A stretch of 64,000 nt of DNA from Agrobacterium rubi TR3 = NBRC 13261 (GCF_000739935.1 NZ_BBJU01000023.1:62001-126000), one strand, 5' to 3'; positions 1-9,549 are shown, counted from the first letter of the stretch. A program made the numbers and translations. The notes: generated by a model from the letters alone, not told the origin.

Positions 1-432
1 CGCTGGTTGGAAGAAATGCTTGAGGGCCGCGATGGTCGCCGGGTCGCGATCTTCACCCACAAACCTCTTTTCGTCGATGATGCCAACGAGCCGGAAGCCG
101 GGTACTGGAGCGCACCGTTCGAGCCGCGCATGCGCCTTCTTGAGATGATCGCCAGACATGACGTGGCCCTGTTCGGGTCGGGTCATCTGCACTGGAGCTG
201 GATAGGCCGCCATGAAAACACCAGCCTGGTCTGGGCGCCGCCCTCCTCTTTCATTCTGGGCGAGATGGAACGCGAAATGCCGGGTGCCCGTATCATCGGT
301 GCTGCCATTCACCATCTTGGTGAGACGGTTGAGAGCCAGTTGGTGTCCGTCGAAGGGCTGAAGCCCTATTATCTCGATGATGTCTTGGCCGAAGTCTATC
401 CCTCCGCCGTGAAGAAGGAAGCCGCGGAATGA
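1..432 (+). CDS. Metallophosphoesterase, C-terminal part (truncated by window edge)
   Basis: The reading frame is open from the first base, so the true start lies upstream; about 143 codons are visible. A THKPL stretch and a GHLHW motif (the GHxH metal-ligand block of calcineurin-like phosphoesterases) place it in that superfamily. The N-terminal D-x-H and GD-x-x-D blocks must lie outside the window. Its TGA overlaps the ATG of the next gene (ATGA), so it is probably translationally coupled to the ABC importer that follows. That suggests the importer may deliver a phosphorylated compound or phosphodiester to it. The substrate is not determinable from sequence. Confidence 0.8.
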   Translation, partial: RWLEEMLEGRDGRRVAIFTHKPLFVDDANEPEAGYWSAPFEPRMRLLEMIARHDVALFGSGHLHWSWIGRHENTSLVWAPPSSFILGEMEREMPGARIIGAAIHHLGETVESQLVSVEGLKPYYLDDVLAEVYPSAVKKEAAE

Positions 433-1589
433 GCGTACTTTCTCTCTCCAATATTACGAAGTCGTTCGGCGCCAACCATATTCTCAAAGGTGTCAGCCTC
501 GAGGCTGAGCCCGGCGAGTTCATTGCGCTCGTCGGCCCTTCCGGCTGTGGCAAGAGCACGCTTTTGCGCATCGTCGCAGGACTGGAACATGCCGATAGCG
601 GCGAGATCAGTCTTGCCGGAAAGACCCTGTCGAACCTGACGGCTGCGGATCGCAACATAGCCATGGTGTTTCAGTCCTACGCGCTCTATCCGCATCTGAC
701 GGCTGGCCAGAATGTCGCCGTGCCGCTTGCCATGCGTCGCCTCACCGCAACGCAGCGTCTGCCGATCATCGGCAATCTCATGCCCGGTCAGAAAGCCATC
801 CGCCAAGGCATTCTCACAGAAGTCAAGGCGATGGCTGCGTCTCTAAAGATCGGGCATCTGCTGGATCGCAAGCCCGGCCAAATGTCGGGCGGCCAACGAC
901 AGCGTGTGGCGCTTGCCCGTGCCATGGTCCGCCAGCCGGCATTGTTTCTGATGGATGAGCCACTCTCCAACCTCGATGCCAACCTGCGTGTGCATGCACG
1001 CGGAGAAATCGTAGAGTTGCACCGCAAGTCCGGTGTTCCCGCCCTCTACGTAACGCACGACCAGTCCGAAGCCCTGTCTATGGCAAGCCGCGTGGCGGTG
1101 ATGATCGGCGGCAGGCTTTTGCAGCTTGCCACCCCGCAGGTGATCTACGAGGACCCGTCGCATATCGAGGTTGCACGGTTCATCGGCCAGCCACGCATCA
1201 ATCTTCTGCCCACCAAGGCAACGGCAAATGGCATGGTGCAGTTTGGTGGCATCACCATCGCCGCATCCAGCCTGTCGCATGGCGATGATGTGACCGTCGG
1301 TATTCGCCCGGAATTTGTGACACTGGCATCGCAGTCCAGAGACACGATGGCAGCGACCGTTGAACGCCTCGAATTCCTCGGCTCGGAAGTCATTCTCTTT
1401 GCGCGGCTCAACGGCATGGGCGAGACGGTGGTCGTGAAGCTCACGCCATCTGACGCAGCCGATCTTGGCACCGGCAAGCCGGTCCATCTGGCAATCCAGC
1501 CGGAAAAGGCCATGCTGTTCGGCGCGGATGGCGAGCGCATCATGACGCAAGTCTCCATCGTCGGCGCGCCGGAGTTACTTCATGGCTGA
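429..1589 (+). CDS. ABC importer ATPase, MalK/UgpC family
   Basis: This is the 386-residue ATPase of a carbohydrate-type ABC importer. Visible motifs are Walker A (GPSGCGKST, about residues 36-44), a Q-loop in [10 protein letters not shown], signature [13 protein letters not shown] and Walker [13 protein letters not shown], followed by a C-terminal TOBE-like regulatory domain (about 250-380). Unusually, about 30 extra residues lie between the Q-loop and the signature (about 105-135, around [14 protein letters not shown]) compared with ordinary UgpC/MalK proteins. It is coupled by ATGA overlap to the phosphoesterase upstream and overlaps the permease downstream by 8 bp, so it belongs to one operon reaching to 4681. 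Confidence 0.93.
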   Translation: MSVLSLSNITKSFGANHILKGVSLEAEPGEFIALVGPSGCGKSTLLRIVAGLEHADSGEISLAGKTLSNLTAADRNIAMVFQSYALYPHLTAGQNVAVPLAMRRLTATQRLPIIGNLMPGQKAIRQGILTEVKAMAASLKIGHLLDRKPGQMSGGQRQRVALARAMVRQPALFLMDEPLSNLDANLRVHARGEIVELHRKSGVPALYVTHDQSEALSMASRVAVMIGGRLLQLATPQVIYEDPSHIEVARFIGQPRINLLPTKATANGMVQFGGITIAASSLSHGDDVTVGIRPEFVTLASQSRDTMAATVERLEFLGSEVILFARLNGMGETVVVKLTPSDAADLGTGKPVHLAIQPEKAMLFGADGERIMTQVSIVGAPELLHG

Positions 1590-2514
1590 GCTCACCGCAT
1601 CCATCTTCACCGCCTCTGCACCCACGCAGCAACAGATTGCTGCCCGGCGCGAAAGTCGCACGGCATGGCTGCTGGCCGCCCCGGCCATCACATTGATGAT
1701 GCTGTTCATCATCATCCCTACGCTGGCCGTGATCGTGCTGGGCTTTACAGATTTCGAACTCGGTTATTCCGGTTTCCGCTTTGTCGGCTTCGAGAACTAC
1801 GCCGAACTCTTCAGCGACCGCACTTTCCGCAAGTCGCTGTGGAACACGGTTGTCTACACCGCCATCGTCACGCCCTTCTCCATCTTCATAGGCCTTGGCA
1901 TTGCCATGCTGATTGAGGCCGAACCGCGGGCGAAGGCGTTTTTCCGCACCGTCTACTTCCTGCCCGTCGCCTCCCTTTTGGTGGCCATGGCAACGGTCTG
2001 GCAATATATGCTGCACCCGAGCATCGGCCCGGTGAACATGATGCTGGCCTTCTTCGGAATCGCGGGTCCCAATTGGCTCGGTTCCTCCAGCACGGTTTTG
2101 CCAAGCCTTGCCATCATCGGCATCTGGCAATCGGTCGGGTTCAACATGGTGCTGTTTCTGGCTGGCCTCACCGCCATCCCGCGCGATCTCTATGCGGCAG
2201 CAGAAATGGACGGCGTGCGCTCCGGTTTTGAACGTTTTCTTCTCGTCACATGGCCGATGCTGGGGCCGACCACCCTGTTCGTCGTCACGATCAGCATCAT
2301 CAACTCGGTCAAGGTGTTCGAAACCGTCAAGGCCCTGACCGAGGGTGGACCGAACAAGGCATCCGAAGTGCTGCTGTTCACCATCTATCAGGAAGGGTTC
2401 GTCTATCTGCGCGTCGGTTATGCCTCCGCCATGACGGTAATCTTCCTCGCCATTCTGGTGGTCTTGATGTTCCTCCAGTACCGCGTTCTTGACCGCAAGG
2501 TGCATTACTCATGA
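1582..2514 (+). CDS. ABC importer permease, MalF/UgpA type
   Basis: A 310-residue inner-membrane permease with a cytoplasmic N-terminal tail and about six hydrophobic segments. The conserved EAA loop that docks to the ATPase is seen as YAAAEMDGVRSGFERF near residue 210. It overlaps the ATPase gene upstream by 8 bp and the next permease by 4 bp (ATGA), which indicates tight co-translation. It should form a heterodimer with the product of the next gene. The substrate is unknown; the family usually handles oligosaccharides, polyols or glycerol-3-phosphate-like molecules. Confidence 0.93.
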   Translation: MAELTASIFTASAPTQQQIAARRESRTAWLLAAPAITLMMLFIIIPTLAVIVLGFTDFELGYSGFRFVGFENYAELFSDRTFRKSLWNTVVYTAIVTPFSIFIGLGIAMLIEAEPRAKAFFRTVYFLPVASLLVAMATVWQYMLHPSIGPVNMMLAFFGIAGPNWLGSSSTVLPSLAIIGIWQSVGFNMVLFLAGLTAIPRDLYAAAEMDGVRSGFERFLLVTWPMLGPTTLFVVTISIINSVKVFETVKALTEGGPNKASEVLLFTIYQEGFVYLRVGYASAMTVIFLAILVVLMFLQYRVLDRKVHYS

Positions 2515-3362
2515 CGCAGTCCGCCATTCTCCCTTCCTCCATGACACTGGGCCGCGTGATTCGCCTGTCCATTCTAACAATTGGCGCACTTGTCTTTCTG
2601 TCGCCCTACATCTTCATGATTTCGACGGCAGGCAAAGCGCAGAGCGAAATCTTTTCCTCGTCCCTGTCCCTCATTCCGCAGACGTGGAGCTATATGGCCA
2701 ACTTCACCAAGGCCATGACACGGGTGTCCATGCCGAGCTTGTTGTTGAACGGCGCCATCGTTTGTGCACTGATCCTGTTCATTCAGGTCGTCGTCGCGGT
2801 TCCCTGCGCCTATGCCATGGCTAAGCTGAAATTCAAGGCGGCCCGCGTCTTGATGATCATGGTCATGCTGGGACTTCTGGTACCGATCCACGCTACGGCA
2901 TTGCCGCTCTACGTCGCCTTTGATCGCATGTCGGTGCTCAACAGTTATATGGCGCTGGTCGCTCCATTCTCGATCTCGGTCTTTGCGATCTTCCTTTTCC
3001 TGCAGTTCTTTCGCGCCATGCCCGATGATCTCATCCATGCAGCCCGTCTGGATGGCATGAGTGAGGCGGGCATCGTCGCCCGTGTCATCCTGCCCAATGC
3101 TTGGCCCGCGGTTACGGCCTTTGCGATTTTCTCGGTCGTGGCCCATTGGAACGATCTTTTCTGGCCACTGATCGTCGTGACCAACCAAACCTATGCGACA
3201 CCGCCGCTCGGCCTTCTCTACTTCAGAGCTGCGGAAGCCGGAGACGACTACGGCGCGCTGATGGCGGCAACTCTCATCATCACCCTTCCTCTCGTCATCG
3301 CCTTTCTGGCTGCCCAGAAACGCTTCGTCGAAGGCATCACCATGACCGGTCTCAAAGGCTGA
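2511..3362 (+). CDS. ABC importer permease, MalG/UgpE type
   Basis: A 283-residue MalG-family permease with six predicted membrane spans and the EAA loop IHAARLDGMSEAGI followed by ILPNAWP. It pairs with the MalF-type permease encoded just upstream, overlapping it by 4 bp. The C-terminal end (about FVEGITMTGLKG) is the usual MalG-type tail. The gene is followed by a 47-bp gap and then the solute-binding protein gene of the same operon. Confidence 0.93.
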   Translation: MTQSAILPSSMTLGRVIRLSILTIGALVFLSPYIFMISTAGKAQSEIFSSSLSLIPQTWSYMANFTKAMTRVSMPSLLLNGAIVCALILFIQVVVAVPCAYAMAKLKFKAARVLMIMVMLGLLVPIHATALPLYVAFDRMSVLNSYMALVAPFSISVFAIFLFLQFFRAMPDDLIHAARLDGMSEAGIVARVILPNAWPAVTAFAIFSVVAHWNDLFWPLIVVTNQTYATPPLGLLYFRAAEAGDDYGALMAATLIITLPLVIAFLAAQKRFVEGITMTGLKG

Positions 3363-3409
3363 GCCGGACAGCATAAACACAACCTATATTCACCAATGGA
3401 GAACGTGCC

Positions 3410-4681
3410 ATGAACCTCATCAGACACGCATTGACGGCGCTTGCCGTATCAGCTGCCTTCGCCGCCATTCCTGCCCAGGCAGAAACGGTGCTCACCGTGC
3501 ATTACCCCATGCCTGGCTTCTTCAAGGATGTGATGGACAACATCTCCAAGAAGTTCATGGAAGAGAACCCGGAGATCAAAATCCAGTTCGCCAATCCTTC
3601 CGCGACTTACGAAGAAGGCATCCAGACCATCATGCGCCAGGCCGGAACGGCCGAAATGCCGGACCTGACCTTCATCGGTCTCAACCGCCTGCGCATGGTC
3701 AGTGAGCGTGACATTCCCGTCGATCTCGGACCACTCGTCAAAGCCGATGGCAACATGGCCGAACAGGGCTTTTCGGACAACATTCTGGAGCTCGCCCAGG
3801 TGGACGGCAAGCAGGTTGGCCTCGCCTTCGCAACCTCCAATCCGATCATGTATTACAATGCCGATCTGGTTCGCAAAGCCGGTGGCAACCCCGATGTTCC
3901 GCCAAAGACATGGGACGAAGTGATCGCGCTCGGCGGCAAGATCAAGGCGCTCGGCGATGGCAATGAAGGCATCGACTTCCGCTGGCAGGGTGACGACTGG
4001 ATGTTCTCCGCACTGCTGTTCGGCGCTGGCGGCACCATGCTGAATGCGGACGAAACGAAGGTTACCTTCAACGGCGAAGCAGGCCAGAAGGCAGTTGCTG
4101 TTCTGGACAAGATGGTGAAGGAAGGCGGCTTGCCCGTCTTGACCAAGCAGGCTGGTGAGCAGGCCTTTGCCGCTGGCAAAATCGGATTTGCGTTCCAGAC
4201 AACCGGTGCACTGCGCAACACCATCAAGAATGTCGGCGACAAGTTTGATCTGCGCACTGCGCAAATTCCGCTGATCGACCCTGAAAATGGCAAGCTGCCA
4301 ACCGGCGGAAACGCCGTCGTTATCCTCACGAAGGATGCCGAAAAACAGAAGGCCGCTTGGACATTCGCCAAGTTTGCTGCCGGTCCGTACGGCGCATCCG
4401 TTGTCGTTCCCGGCACCGGCTACGTTCCAAACAATGAGCTGGCCGCGAAGTCCCCGGAATATCTCGGCAACTTCTACAAGGAAAATCAGCTGTTCCAGGC
4501 CGGACTTTCGCAGATGTCACGCATGGTGCCTTGGTACGCTTTCCCAGGAACCAACGGCGTGAAGGTGACCCAGACCATCGTTGAAAACCTGTCGCGCATC
4601 GTTGAACAGAACGCCAAGCCCGACGAAGCTTTGAACGACGCTGCCGATGAAGTGAAAAAGCTTCTGCCGCGCAGATCTTGA
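3410..4681 (+). CDS. ABC importer periplasmic solute-binding protein, family 1
   Basis: A 423-residue periplasmic binding protein with a clear Sec signal peptide (about residues 1-24, ending PAQA|ET). The body is a MalE/UgpB-like family 1 fold with the typical YYNADLVRKAG and PKTWDEV segments. The start has an AGAACG-type site just upstream. Placing the binding protein last in the operon (phosphoesterase, ATPase, two permeases, binding protein) is unusual but not rare. A strong terminator follows at 4704-4728. The ligand cannot be deduced. Confidence 0.92.
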   Translation: MNLIRHALTALAVSAAFAAIPAQAETVLTVHYPMPGFFKDVMDNISKKFMEENPEIKIQFANPSATYEEGIQTIMRQAGTAEMPDLTFIGLNRLRMVSERDIPVDLGPLVKADGNMAEQGFSDNILELAQVDGKQVGLAFATSNPIMYYNADLVRKAGGNPDVPPKTWDEVIALGGKIKALGDGNEGIDFRWQGDDWMFSALLFGAGGTMLNADETKVTFNGEAGQKAVAVLDKMVKEGGLPVLTKQAGEQAFAAGKIGFAFQTTGALRNTIKNVGDKFDLRTAQIPLIDPENGKLPTGGNAVVILTKDAEKQKAAWTFAKFAAGPYGASVVVPGTGYVPNNELAAKSPEYLGNFYKENQLFQAGLSQMSRMVPWYAFPGTNGVKVTQTIVENLSRIVEQNAKPDEALNDAADEVKKLLPRRS

Positions 4682-4703
4682 AAGCACCAAACAGAAACGC
4701 AGG

Positions 4704-4728
4704 GAGGCGGCTTTGGCCGCCTCTTTTT
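4704..4728 (+). terminator. Rho-independent terminator after the first ABC operon
   Basis: A perfect 8-bp stem GAGGCGGC/GCCGCCTC with a TTTG loop is followed by five T residues. It sits 23 bp after the stop of the binding-protein gene and before the convergently oriented lacI-type gene. Confidence 0.9.
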
Positions 4729-4781
4729 ATATTTCCTGAAATCAGTCATAGCATGTCAATTTGCGGCCAGAGATGGGAAGA

Positions 4782-5759
4782 TTAAGCGACCGTTGCTCCC
4801 GCAAACAACTGATGTCCCACGCGCAGATGCCTTGGTGCTGCGGCATTCTCGGCAATGTCCAGCAACAGCGCAGCCGCTGCCGTTCCCATATCTGCGTCCG
4901 GCATTCTGATGGTGGTCAGAGGCCGGTCGAGCAACCGTCCGATCGAAATGCCATCGAAACCGCAAACCGAGATATGATCCGGCACCGAAAGTCCGTGTCG
5001 TCTCAACGCACCGATGACGCCCAGCGCCAGAAGATCGTTGGAAGCGATAATGGCACTCGGCCTGATATTCTCCACCACATCCAGCAGATCGAGGTTTTCG
5101 TATCCGTCGAGAAAGTCGATCTGCAACGCTTCGAGCGGTCTCAGACCCTTATCGGCCAGCGCCTGGCAATGCCCCTCGTAGCGCAGTCGAGCGCGATCCG
5201 ATGAGATAAAATGGCCGGAGACGAATAGGATATGGTGGTGCCCCTTCCCCAACAAGAATTGGGTCAACTCGTAACTGGCCTGAAAATTATCGACAGTCAC
5301 CGCCGCCTGAAACCGCGGCATTGGCAGATTGTTGAGAAGAACGGTGGGAGGCAATGCCGCTGACAGGACGTCGCTGCAACGCGGATCGCAGAGCGTCAGG
5401 ATCAAGCCAGTCGGATGCTCCTCAAGCAGCGAGGCTACAGCCGAAGCCTCGCTGGACGGCTCATAATTGGACTGCGCAATCAGCACATTTTGCCCTGCGG
5501 CCTGCAATCGACGCTGTATTCCCGCAAGCGATGCGGCAAACACCGGATTGGATATGCTCGGCACAAGGACACCCACGACCGGCCTTGACCGACGACCATC
5601 TCCAGCTCTGTTTTTGACGTGCCTGTAACCCATTTCCGCCGCGGCACGACGCACCTTACGCACCATTTCGGCACTCACCGGTCCGGTTCTGTTCAGCACA
5701 CGGCTCGCAGTGCTGACCGAGCATCCCGCACGAAAAGCGACCTGCTCAAGCGTGATCAT
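4782..5759 (-). CDS. LacI-family transcriptional regulator
   Basis: A 325-residue repressor. The N-terminal LacI helix-turn-helix reads ITLEQVAFRAGCSVSTASRVLN (broken here only by family variation), with the hinge near residues 45-60. It is followed by a periplasmic-binding-protein-like ligand domain (VVGVLVPSISNPVFA, ASNDLLALGV, CGFDGISIG). It faces the ABC operon tail to tail across the terminator and most likely controls that operon, whose promoter is outside the window. The promoter side is 5760-5898, where I saw only a short GTTGCAAC palindrome. Confidence 0.92.
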   Translation of the reverse strand: MITLEQVAFRAGCSVSTASRVLNRTGPVSAEMVRKVRRAAAEMGYRHVKNRAGDGRRSRPVVGVLVPSISNPVFAASLAGIQRRLQAAGQNVLIAQSNYEPSSEASAVASLLEEHPTGLILTLCDPRCSDVLSAALPPTVLLNNLPMPRFQAAVTVDNFQASYELTQFLLGKGHHHILFVSGHFISSDRARLRYEGHCQALADKGLRPLEALQIDFLDGYENLDLLDVVENIRPSAIIASNDLLALGVIGALRRHGLSVPDHISVCGFDGISIGRLLDRPLTTIRMPDADMGTAAAALLLDIAENAAAPRHLRVGHQLFAGATVA

Positions 5760-5898
5760 CGAGCTTATCTTCGGTAGTCAAAATGATGCCCTGTCGTTGC
5801 AACAACTGCAGGAGACGTTGCCACAATATTCAATCTTTTGCTAAAGAAAACAGGTAAGCGGGTTCTGAATATTTAAGAGTCGATGCCGGCAACGAGGC

Positions 5899-6627
5899 TC
5901 ACTGGGCGGTGAAGCCACCATCAATCGGCAAGCTGACACCGGTGATCATCGCCGCACCGTCGCCAAGCAGAAAGACGATGGGCGAAGCGATATCTTCTTC
6001 GCTGGCCCATCGGCGCAAGGGCATCTGCGCGAGGAAGGGCTCACCTATTTCCGGGCGTCCCCAATAGAATGCCGACATCTCCGTCATGACGACGGTGGGG
6101 TTCACGCTGTTGACGCGGATATTGTATTTGCCGAGCTCCAGTGCCGAAACGCGCGTGATGCTGTCTAATGCAGCCTTTGATGCTGCGTAGGAAATATGGC
6201 CGCTCAATGCGACGAGAGCTGCTTGGCTGGAGACGTTAACGATTGAGCCTCCCTTACCAGACTTTACCATCGTCTGCGAAGCATATTTGGTGACCAACAG
6301 GGCGCCGCGGGTGTTCACAGATATGACCTTGTCGAACACCGAGATGTCGGTGTCCATTGGCGTCGCAATCTCTCCACCGAAGCCACCGCAATTCACGACA
6401 CCCCACAGATCAAGCCCATCAAGCGCATCACGAATGCTGGCTTCATCGCTCAAATCAAAAGCGAGAACCGCGCATCCGGTCTCGGAACCGAGCTTCGACA
6501 GCTTCTCCTGATCGCGACCGCCCGCAATGACGATGGCGCCCGCCTCTATAAGTTTGCGAACCGTTGCGGCGCCAATGCCGCCGCTGGCACCGGTGACGAG
6601 GACTGTTTTACCTTCCAGATTGTGCAT
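5899..6627 (-). CDS. SDR oxidoreductase, L-xylulose reductase-like (polyol/ketose dehydrogenase)
   Basis: A 242-residue classical short-chain dehydrogenase. It has the cofactor motif TGASGGIGAA (about 12-21), the NCGG equivalent of NNAG, a catalytic serine in NVSSQ and the Y-x3-K in ISYAASKAAL. The C-terminal part (VNPTVVMTEMSAFYWG, TGVSLPIDGGF) resembles dicarbonyl/L-xylulose reductases, which interconvert polyols and ketoses. It is the last gene of the leftward importer operon (46 bp after the ATPase). I infer that it oxidises an imported polyol to a ketose for the kinase and aldolase encoded across the SorC regulator; the substrate is not proven. Confidence 0.85.
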   Translation of the reverse strand: MHNLEGKTVLVTGASGGIGAATVRKLIEAGAIVIAGGRDQEKLSKLGSETGCAVLAFDLSDEASIRDALDGLDLWGVVNCGGFGGEIATPMDTDISVFDKVISVNTRGALLVTKYASQTMVKSGKGGSIVNVSSQAALVALSGHISYAASKAALDSITRVSALELGKYNIRVNSVNPTVVMTEMSAFYWGRPEIGEPFLAQMPLRRWASEEDIASPIVFLLGDGAAMITGVSLPIDGGFTAQ

Positions 6628-6673
6628 GACAATTCCCTTTGTCGTTGTTCAACGCCCGATGGAAACCCGGACG

Positions 6674-7420
6674 TCACCCCCCAATCATCAGCTTCACCAC
6701 CTCATCGTGGTTCGTGTCGGCAATGTTTCGCACACCCGCAACGATACCGCGCCTGAGAACAACGATTCGGTCGGATACGGCAAAAATGTCCTGGAGGTTA
6801 TGGGAGATGAAAATGACGCCCTTGCCCTGTGCTTTTACGGATTTGATCAGTGAGATGACTTTTCTCTGCTCCGGTACACCGAGCGCGGCTGTTGGTTCGT
6901 CCATAATCAAAATCTTTGCGTTCCAGAAGACTGCACGCCCGATGGCCACGGCTTGGCGCTGTCCTCCGGAAAAATTGCTGACGGGTGCCTCCAGGCGTTT
7001 CACATGGAAGTCCAGAAGCGCCATCGTGTCTTCGGCAGCCTTGGCCATCTTCTTGCGATCAAGAACGGGAACGAAGCCGAAGGCACGCCTCATGGGCTCG
7101 CGGCCAAGATAGATATTGGCACCGATCGACAGATTGTCTGCGAGTGCCAGATCCTGATAGATCGTTTCTATCCCCTTTTCGCGCGCGTCTTCCGGTGACG
7201 AGAACAGAGCTGGTTTTCCCTCGATCAAAATCTCTCCCGAAGACGGTGGATAGACGCCGGAAACAGTTTTGATCATCGTCGTTTTGCCGGCACCATTGTC
7301 ACCGACAAGGGCCACGACCTCGCCCGGGTGAACGATCAACGAGCAGTTTTCCAACGCCTTGACCGCCCCGAAGTGCCGGGAAAGATTGCGAACTTCCAAA
7401 AGGGGGACTGAGCTATTCAT
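6674..7420 (-). CDS. ABC importer ATPase, single-domain RbsA/FrcA type
   Basis: About 248 residues from the chosen start (MNSSVPLLEVRN). This ATG overlaps the permease stop and removes a Ser-rich leader that the longer frame would add. It shows Walker A GDNGAGKTT, signature FSGGQRQAVAIGRA and Walker B ILIMDEPTAALG. Unlike E. coli RbsA it carries only one nucleotide-binding domain, as in FrcA/XylG-short systems, and so probably works as a homodimer. It is in an operon with the permease (8-bp overlap) and the binding protein. Confidence 0.92.
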   Translation of the reverse strand: MNSSVPLLEVRNLSRHFGAVKALENCSLIVHPGEVVALVGDNGAGKTTMIKTVSGVYPPSSGEILIEGKPALFSSPEDAREKGIETIYQDLALADNLSIGANIYLGREPMRRAFGFVPVLDRKKMAKAAEDTMALLDFHVKRLEAPVSNFSGGQRQAVAIGRAVFWNAKILIMDEPTAALGVPEQRKVISLIKSVKAQGKGVIFISHNLQDIFAVSDRIVVLRRGIVAGVRNIADTNHDEVVKLMIGG

Positions 7421-8462
7421 CCTGCTTTGCTCCGCTGAACCGACGCTGGGCCTGGTCGATGAGAACCGAGATGATGATGACGACACCGACGGCGATAAAT
7501 TGCCAGAAGGGTTCGACATTCATGAAGACGAGACCGTACTGGATGACTGCGATGACCAAAGCACCGGCGATGGTGCCGATGATCGTGCCGGAACCGCCGA
7601 AAAGACTGGCACCTCCGATGACGACCGCAGCGACACTATCGAGAAGAAGTGGTTCGCCAGCCTGTGCCGCACCTGCCGTAAATCGCGCAGCATAAAGGGC
7701 GCCTCCGAGGCCCGCACAAATTGCCGACAGGATATAGAGGCGAAGCAAGTGCCATTTGAGATCAATACCTGCACGTCGCGCCGCCTGTGCATTCGCACCG
7801 ATGGCATAATTGTGCTGCCCGAAGCGAGTCTGGCTCAAAATGTAATGCATGATAAGCACGACGATCGCCGTGACCATGATGAGATAGGGAATGCCGAACA
7901 ACTGGCCGTTGCCGAGAGCGGCGAGATAGCTGTTCTTCACCGGAACGGTCGTTCCGCCAGCAAGGAGGAAAGCCGCACCTCTGGCCACCCCGAACATGCC
8001 GAGTGTGCCGATAAAGGGCGGGACTTTCAGCTGGGAAATCAGCAATCCGTTGATCATGCCGGGAATGATAGCCGCCAAGACGGCGATGCAGATACCGAGG
8101 ACCATGGCGAGTGGAAGAGGAACATAACCACCAAGCACATTGATAGCGTGAGCGGCAACGACCGCCGCAAGCCCCATGATGAACCCGGCCGACAGATCGA
8201 TCCCGCCCGAAATAATCACGAAAGTCTGGCCCATCGCCAGCAGTAACGGTGCCACAGCAAACACGGCGACAGAGCGCCAGTTGAAGGACGACCCGATGAA
8301 CGTGCCGCCGAAATCGGTGCGTGCCCAAATCTCGAAGACGACGAGAAGGACGGCCAGAAACAGCCATGCACGAAGCTGAGCGATCTTCTGGACAACGCTT
8401 TTACGAACGTCGGCATGATCGGCCTGCGGCTTGCTGTGCGTGTGAGTAGCGTGGTCTACCAT
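7413..8462 (-). CDS. ABC importer permease, RbsC/FrcC type
   Basis: A 349-residue inner-membrane protein of the BPD_transp_2 family. It has a cytoplasmic tail of about 30 residues, then eight to ten hydrophobic spans including FVIISGGIDLSAGFIMGLAA (the family's GGIDLS motif) and GGASLFGGSGT. It is placed between the binding-protein gene and the ATPase gene in a leftward operon. Systems with this family import monosaccharides and polyols. Confidence 0.93.
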   Translation of the reverse strand: MVDHATHTHSKPQADHADVRKSVVQKIAQLRAWLFLAVLLVVFEIWARTDFGGTFIGSSFNWRSVAVFAVAPLLLAMGQTFVIISGGIDLSAGFIMGLAAVVAAHAINVLGGYVPLPLAMVLGICIAVLAAIIPGMINGLLISQLKVPPFIGTLGMFGVARGAAFLLAGGTTVPVKNSYLAALGNGQLFGIPYLIMVTAIVVLIMHYILSQTRFGQHNYAIGANAQAARRAGIDLKWHLLRLYILSAICAGLGGALYAARFTAGAAQAGEPLLLDSVAAVVIGGASLFGGSGTIIGTIAGALVIAVIQYGLVFMNVEPFWQFIAVGVVIIISVLIDQAQRRFSGAKQDE

Positions 8463-8516
8463 TCATTGCTCCGAGTAACGGGCAGTTGTTGGTGAAACTG
8501 CGATAACGATCCGACA

Positions 8517-8536
8517 CCCGGTCATTTGCGACCGGG
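8517..8536 (-). terminator. Hairpin between binding-protein and permease genes
   Basis: CCCGGTC (8517-8523) and GACCGGG (8530-8536) form a perfect 7-bp stem with a 6-nt loop just downstream of the binding-protein stop. No T-run follows on the minus strand. It is probably an mRNA-stabilising or attenuating hairpin that raises binding-protein output relative to the permease, as in many ABC operons. Confidence 0.5.
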
Positions 8537-8559
8537 CGCTAACGAGGCTCGGGAGGCGC

Positions 8560-9549
8560 TCAGTCCGCATAGATGAACTGTGAAATCTTCGGATCGGTGA
8601 CGTTCTTTTTGTCAATGACCGTGAAGCCGGTACCGATCTTCGTCGGGATGGAATGTCCCGTCAGATGGGCATAGGCGGCCATGACGCCGAAGTAACCGAT
8701 TTCGGCTGGGTGCTGGGCGATGGCCAAATCGACAATACCGGAGTTCAGGTTGTCGATGATCGACGTTGGCGCATCGAAGGCGACAACCTTGATGGTGCCG
8801 CTCTGGCCCGCCTGTTGCACGCCGTTTGCGGCACCAATGGCCGAGAACAGGTTTGCTCCGAAGACACCTGCCAAATCCGAATTGCGGGCGTAGACCGCCT
8901 GCAATTGCGATGCGGCCCGGTTGGCATCGTTTTCGTTGAACTGTGTTTCGAGCACCGTGATGTTCGGATGCTTCGCCATTTCGGCCTTGAAGCCCTGTTC
9001 ACGCTGGTCGGTGGTCGAAATGCCCGGCTTGTTGTTGGAGATGTAGACTTTGCCCTTGTCTCCGATCGCCGCCGCAAGCGACCGCGCAGCCATCATACCA
9101 CCTGCGACGTTATCGGAAGCGATATAGGACAGTGGGAAATCTGCGTCTCCTGCGCCAGTCTGATAGTCACCCGTTCCGATATAGGTATCGACGGTAATCA
9201 CCGGAATGCCCGCGTCAGCGGCGCGCTTCAGCGGCTGGATAAGCTGGTTGGTGTCCGTTGGCGCGATCAGCAAGGCGCTGGGGCTTTTTGCGATGACCGC
9301 GTCTAGCACGGGGACCTGGGTGACAGGGTTGAAATCGGGTGCACCCTGGAAGACCAGTGTTGCACCGACCGCCTTGGCCGCCGCTTCAGCACCCTTGCGC
9401 ATGGTGATGTAGAAGGCGTCCGTCGTGAGCCCAGGGACAAGGGCAATCGTGAACTTCTTATCCTGCGCGCTGGCGCTTTTGGTGGTCATAATTGCTGGTG
9501 CAGCAAGAGTGGCGACTGCGGCCGCCTTGAAAAATGAGCGACGTTCCAA
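8560..9549 (-). CDS. Periplasmic sugar-binding protein, RbsB type, with Tat-like signal
   Basis: A 329-residue binding protein starting at TTG, preceded by GGGAGG at a good spacing. The leader ERRSFFKAAAVATLAAPA fits a twin-arginine signal, cleaved near ASA|QDK. The body is a Peripla_BP_4 fold (FTIALVPGLTTDAFY, LIAPTDTNQLI, SDNVAGGMMAA, ISNNKPGISTTDQR). It is the first gene of the importer operon, with its promoter in the 148 bp up to the sorC-type gene. Ligand unknown; sugar or polyol by family. Confidence 0.92.
   Translation of the reverse strand: MERRSFFKAAAVATLAAPAIMTTKSASAQDKKFTIALVPGLTTDAFYITMRKGAEAAAKAVGATLVFQGAPDFNPVTQVPVLDAVIAKSPSALLIAPTDTNQLIQPLKRAADAGIPVITVDTYIGTGDYQTGAGDADFPLSYIASDNVAGGMMAARSLAAAIGDKGKVYISNNKPGISTTDQREQGFKAEMAKHPNITVLETQFNENDANRAASQLQAVYARNSDLAGVFGANLFSAIGAANGVQQAGQSGTIKVVAFDAPTSIIDNLNSGIVDLAIAQHPAEIGYFGVMAAYAHLTGHSIPTKIGTGFTVIDKKNVTDPKISQFIYAD

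Noticed and set aside
1540..2505. A 321-codon open frame on the minus strand opposite the MalF-type permease
   Set aside because: Composition is His/Asp/Arg-rich without any domain, and the plus-strand permease is clear. It is an antisense shadow.
5796..5803. GTTGCAAC palindrome upstream of the LacI gene as an operator
   Set aside because: Only 8 bp and no second copy seen in the window; LacI operators are usually longer.
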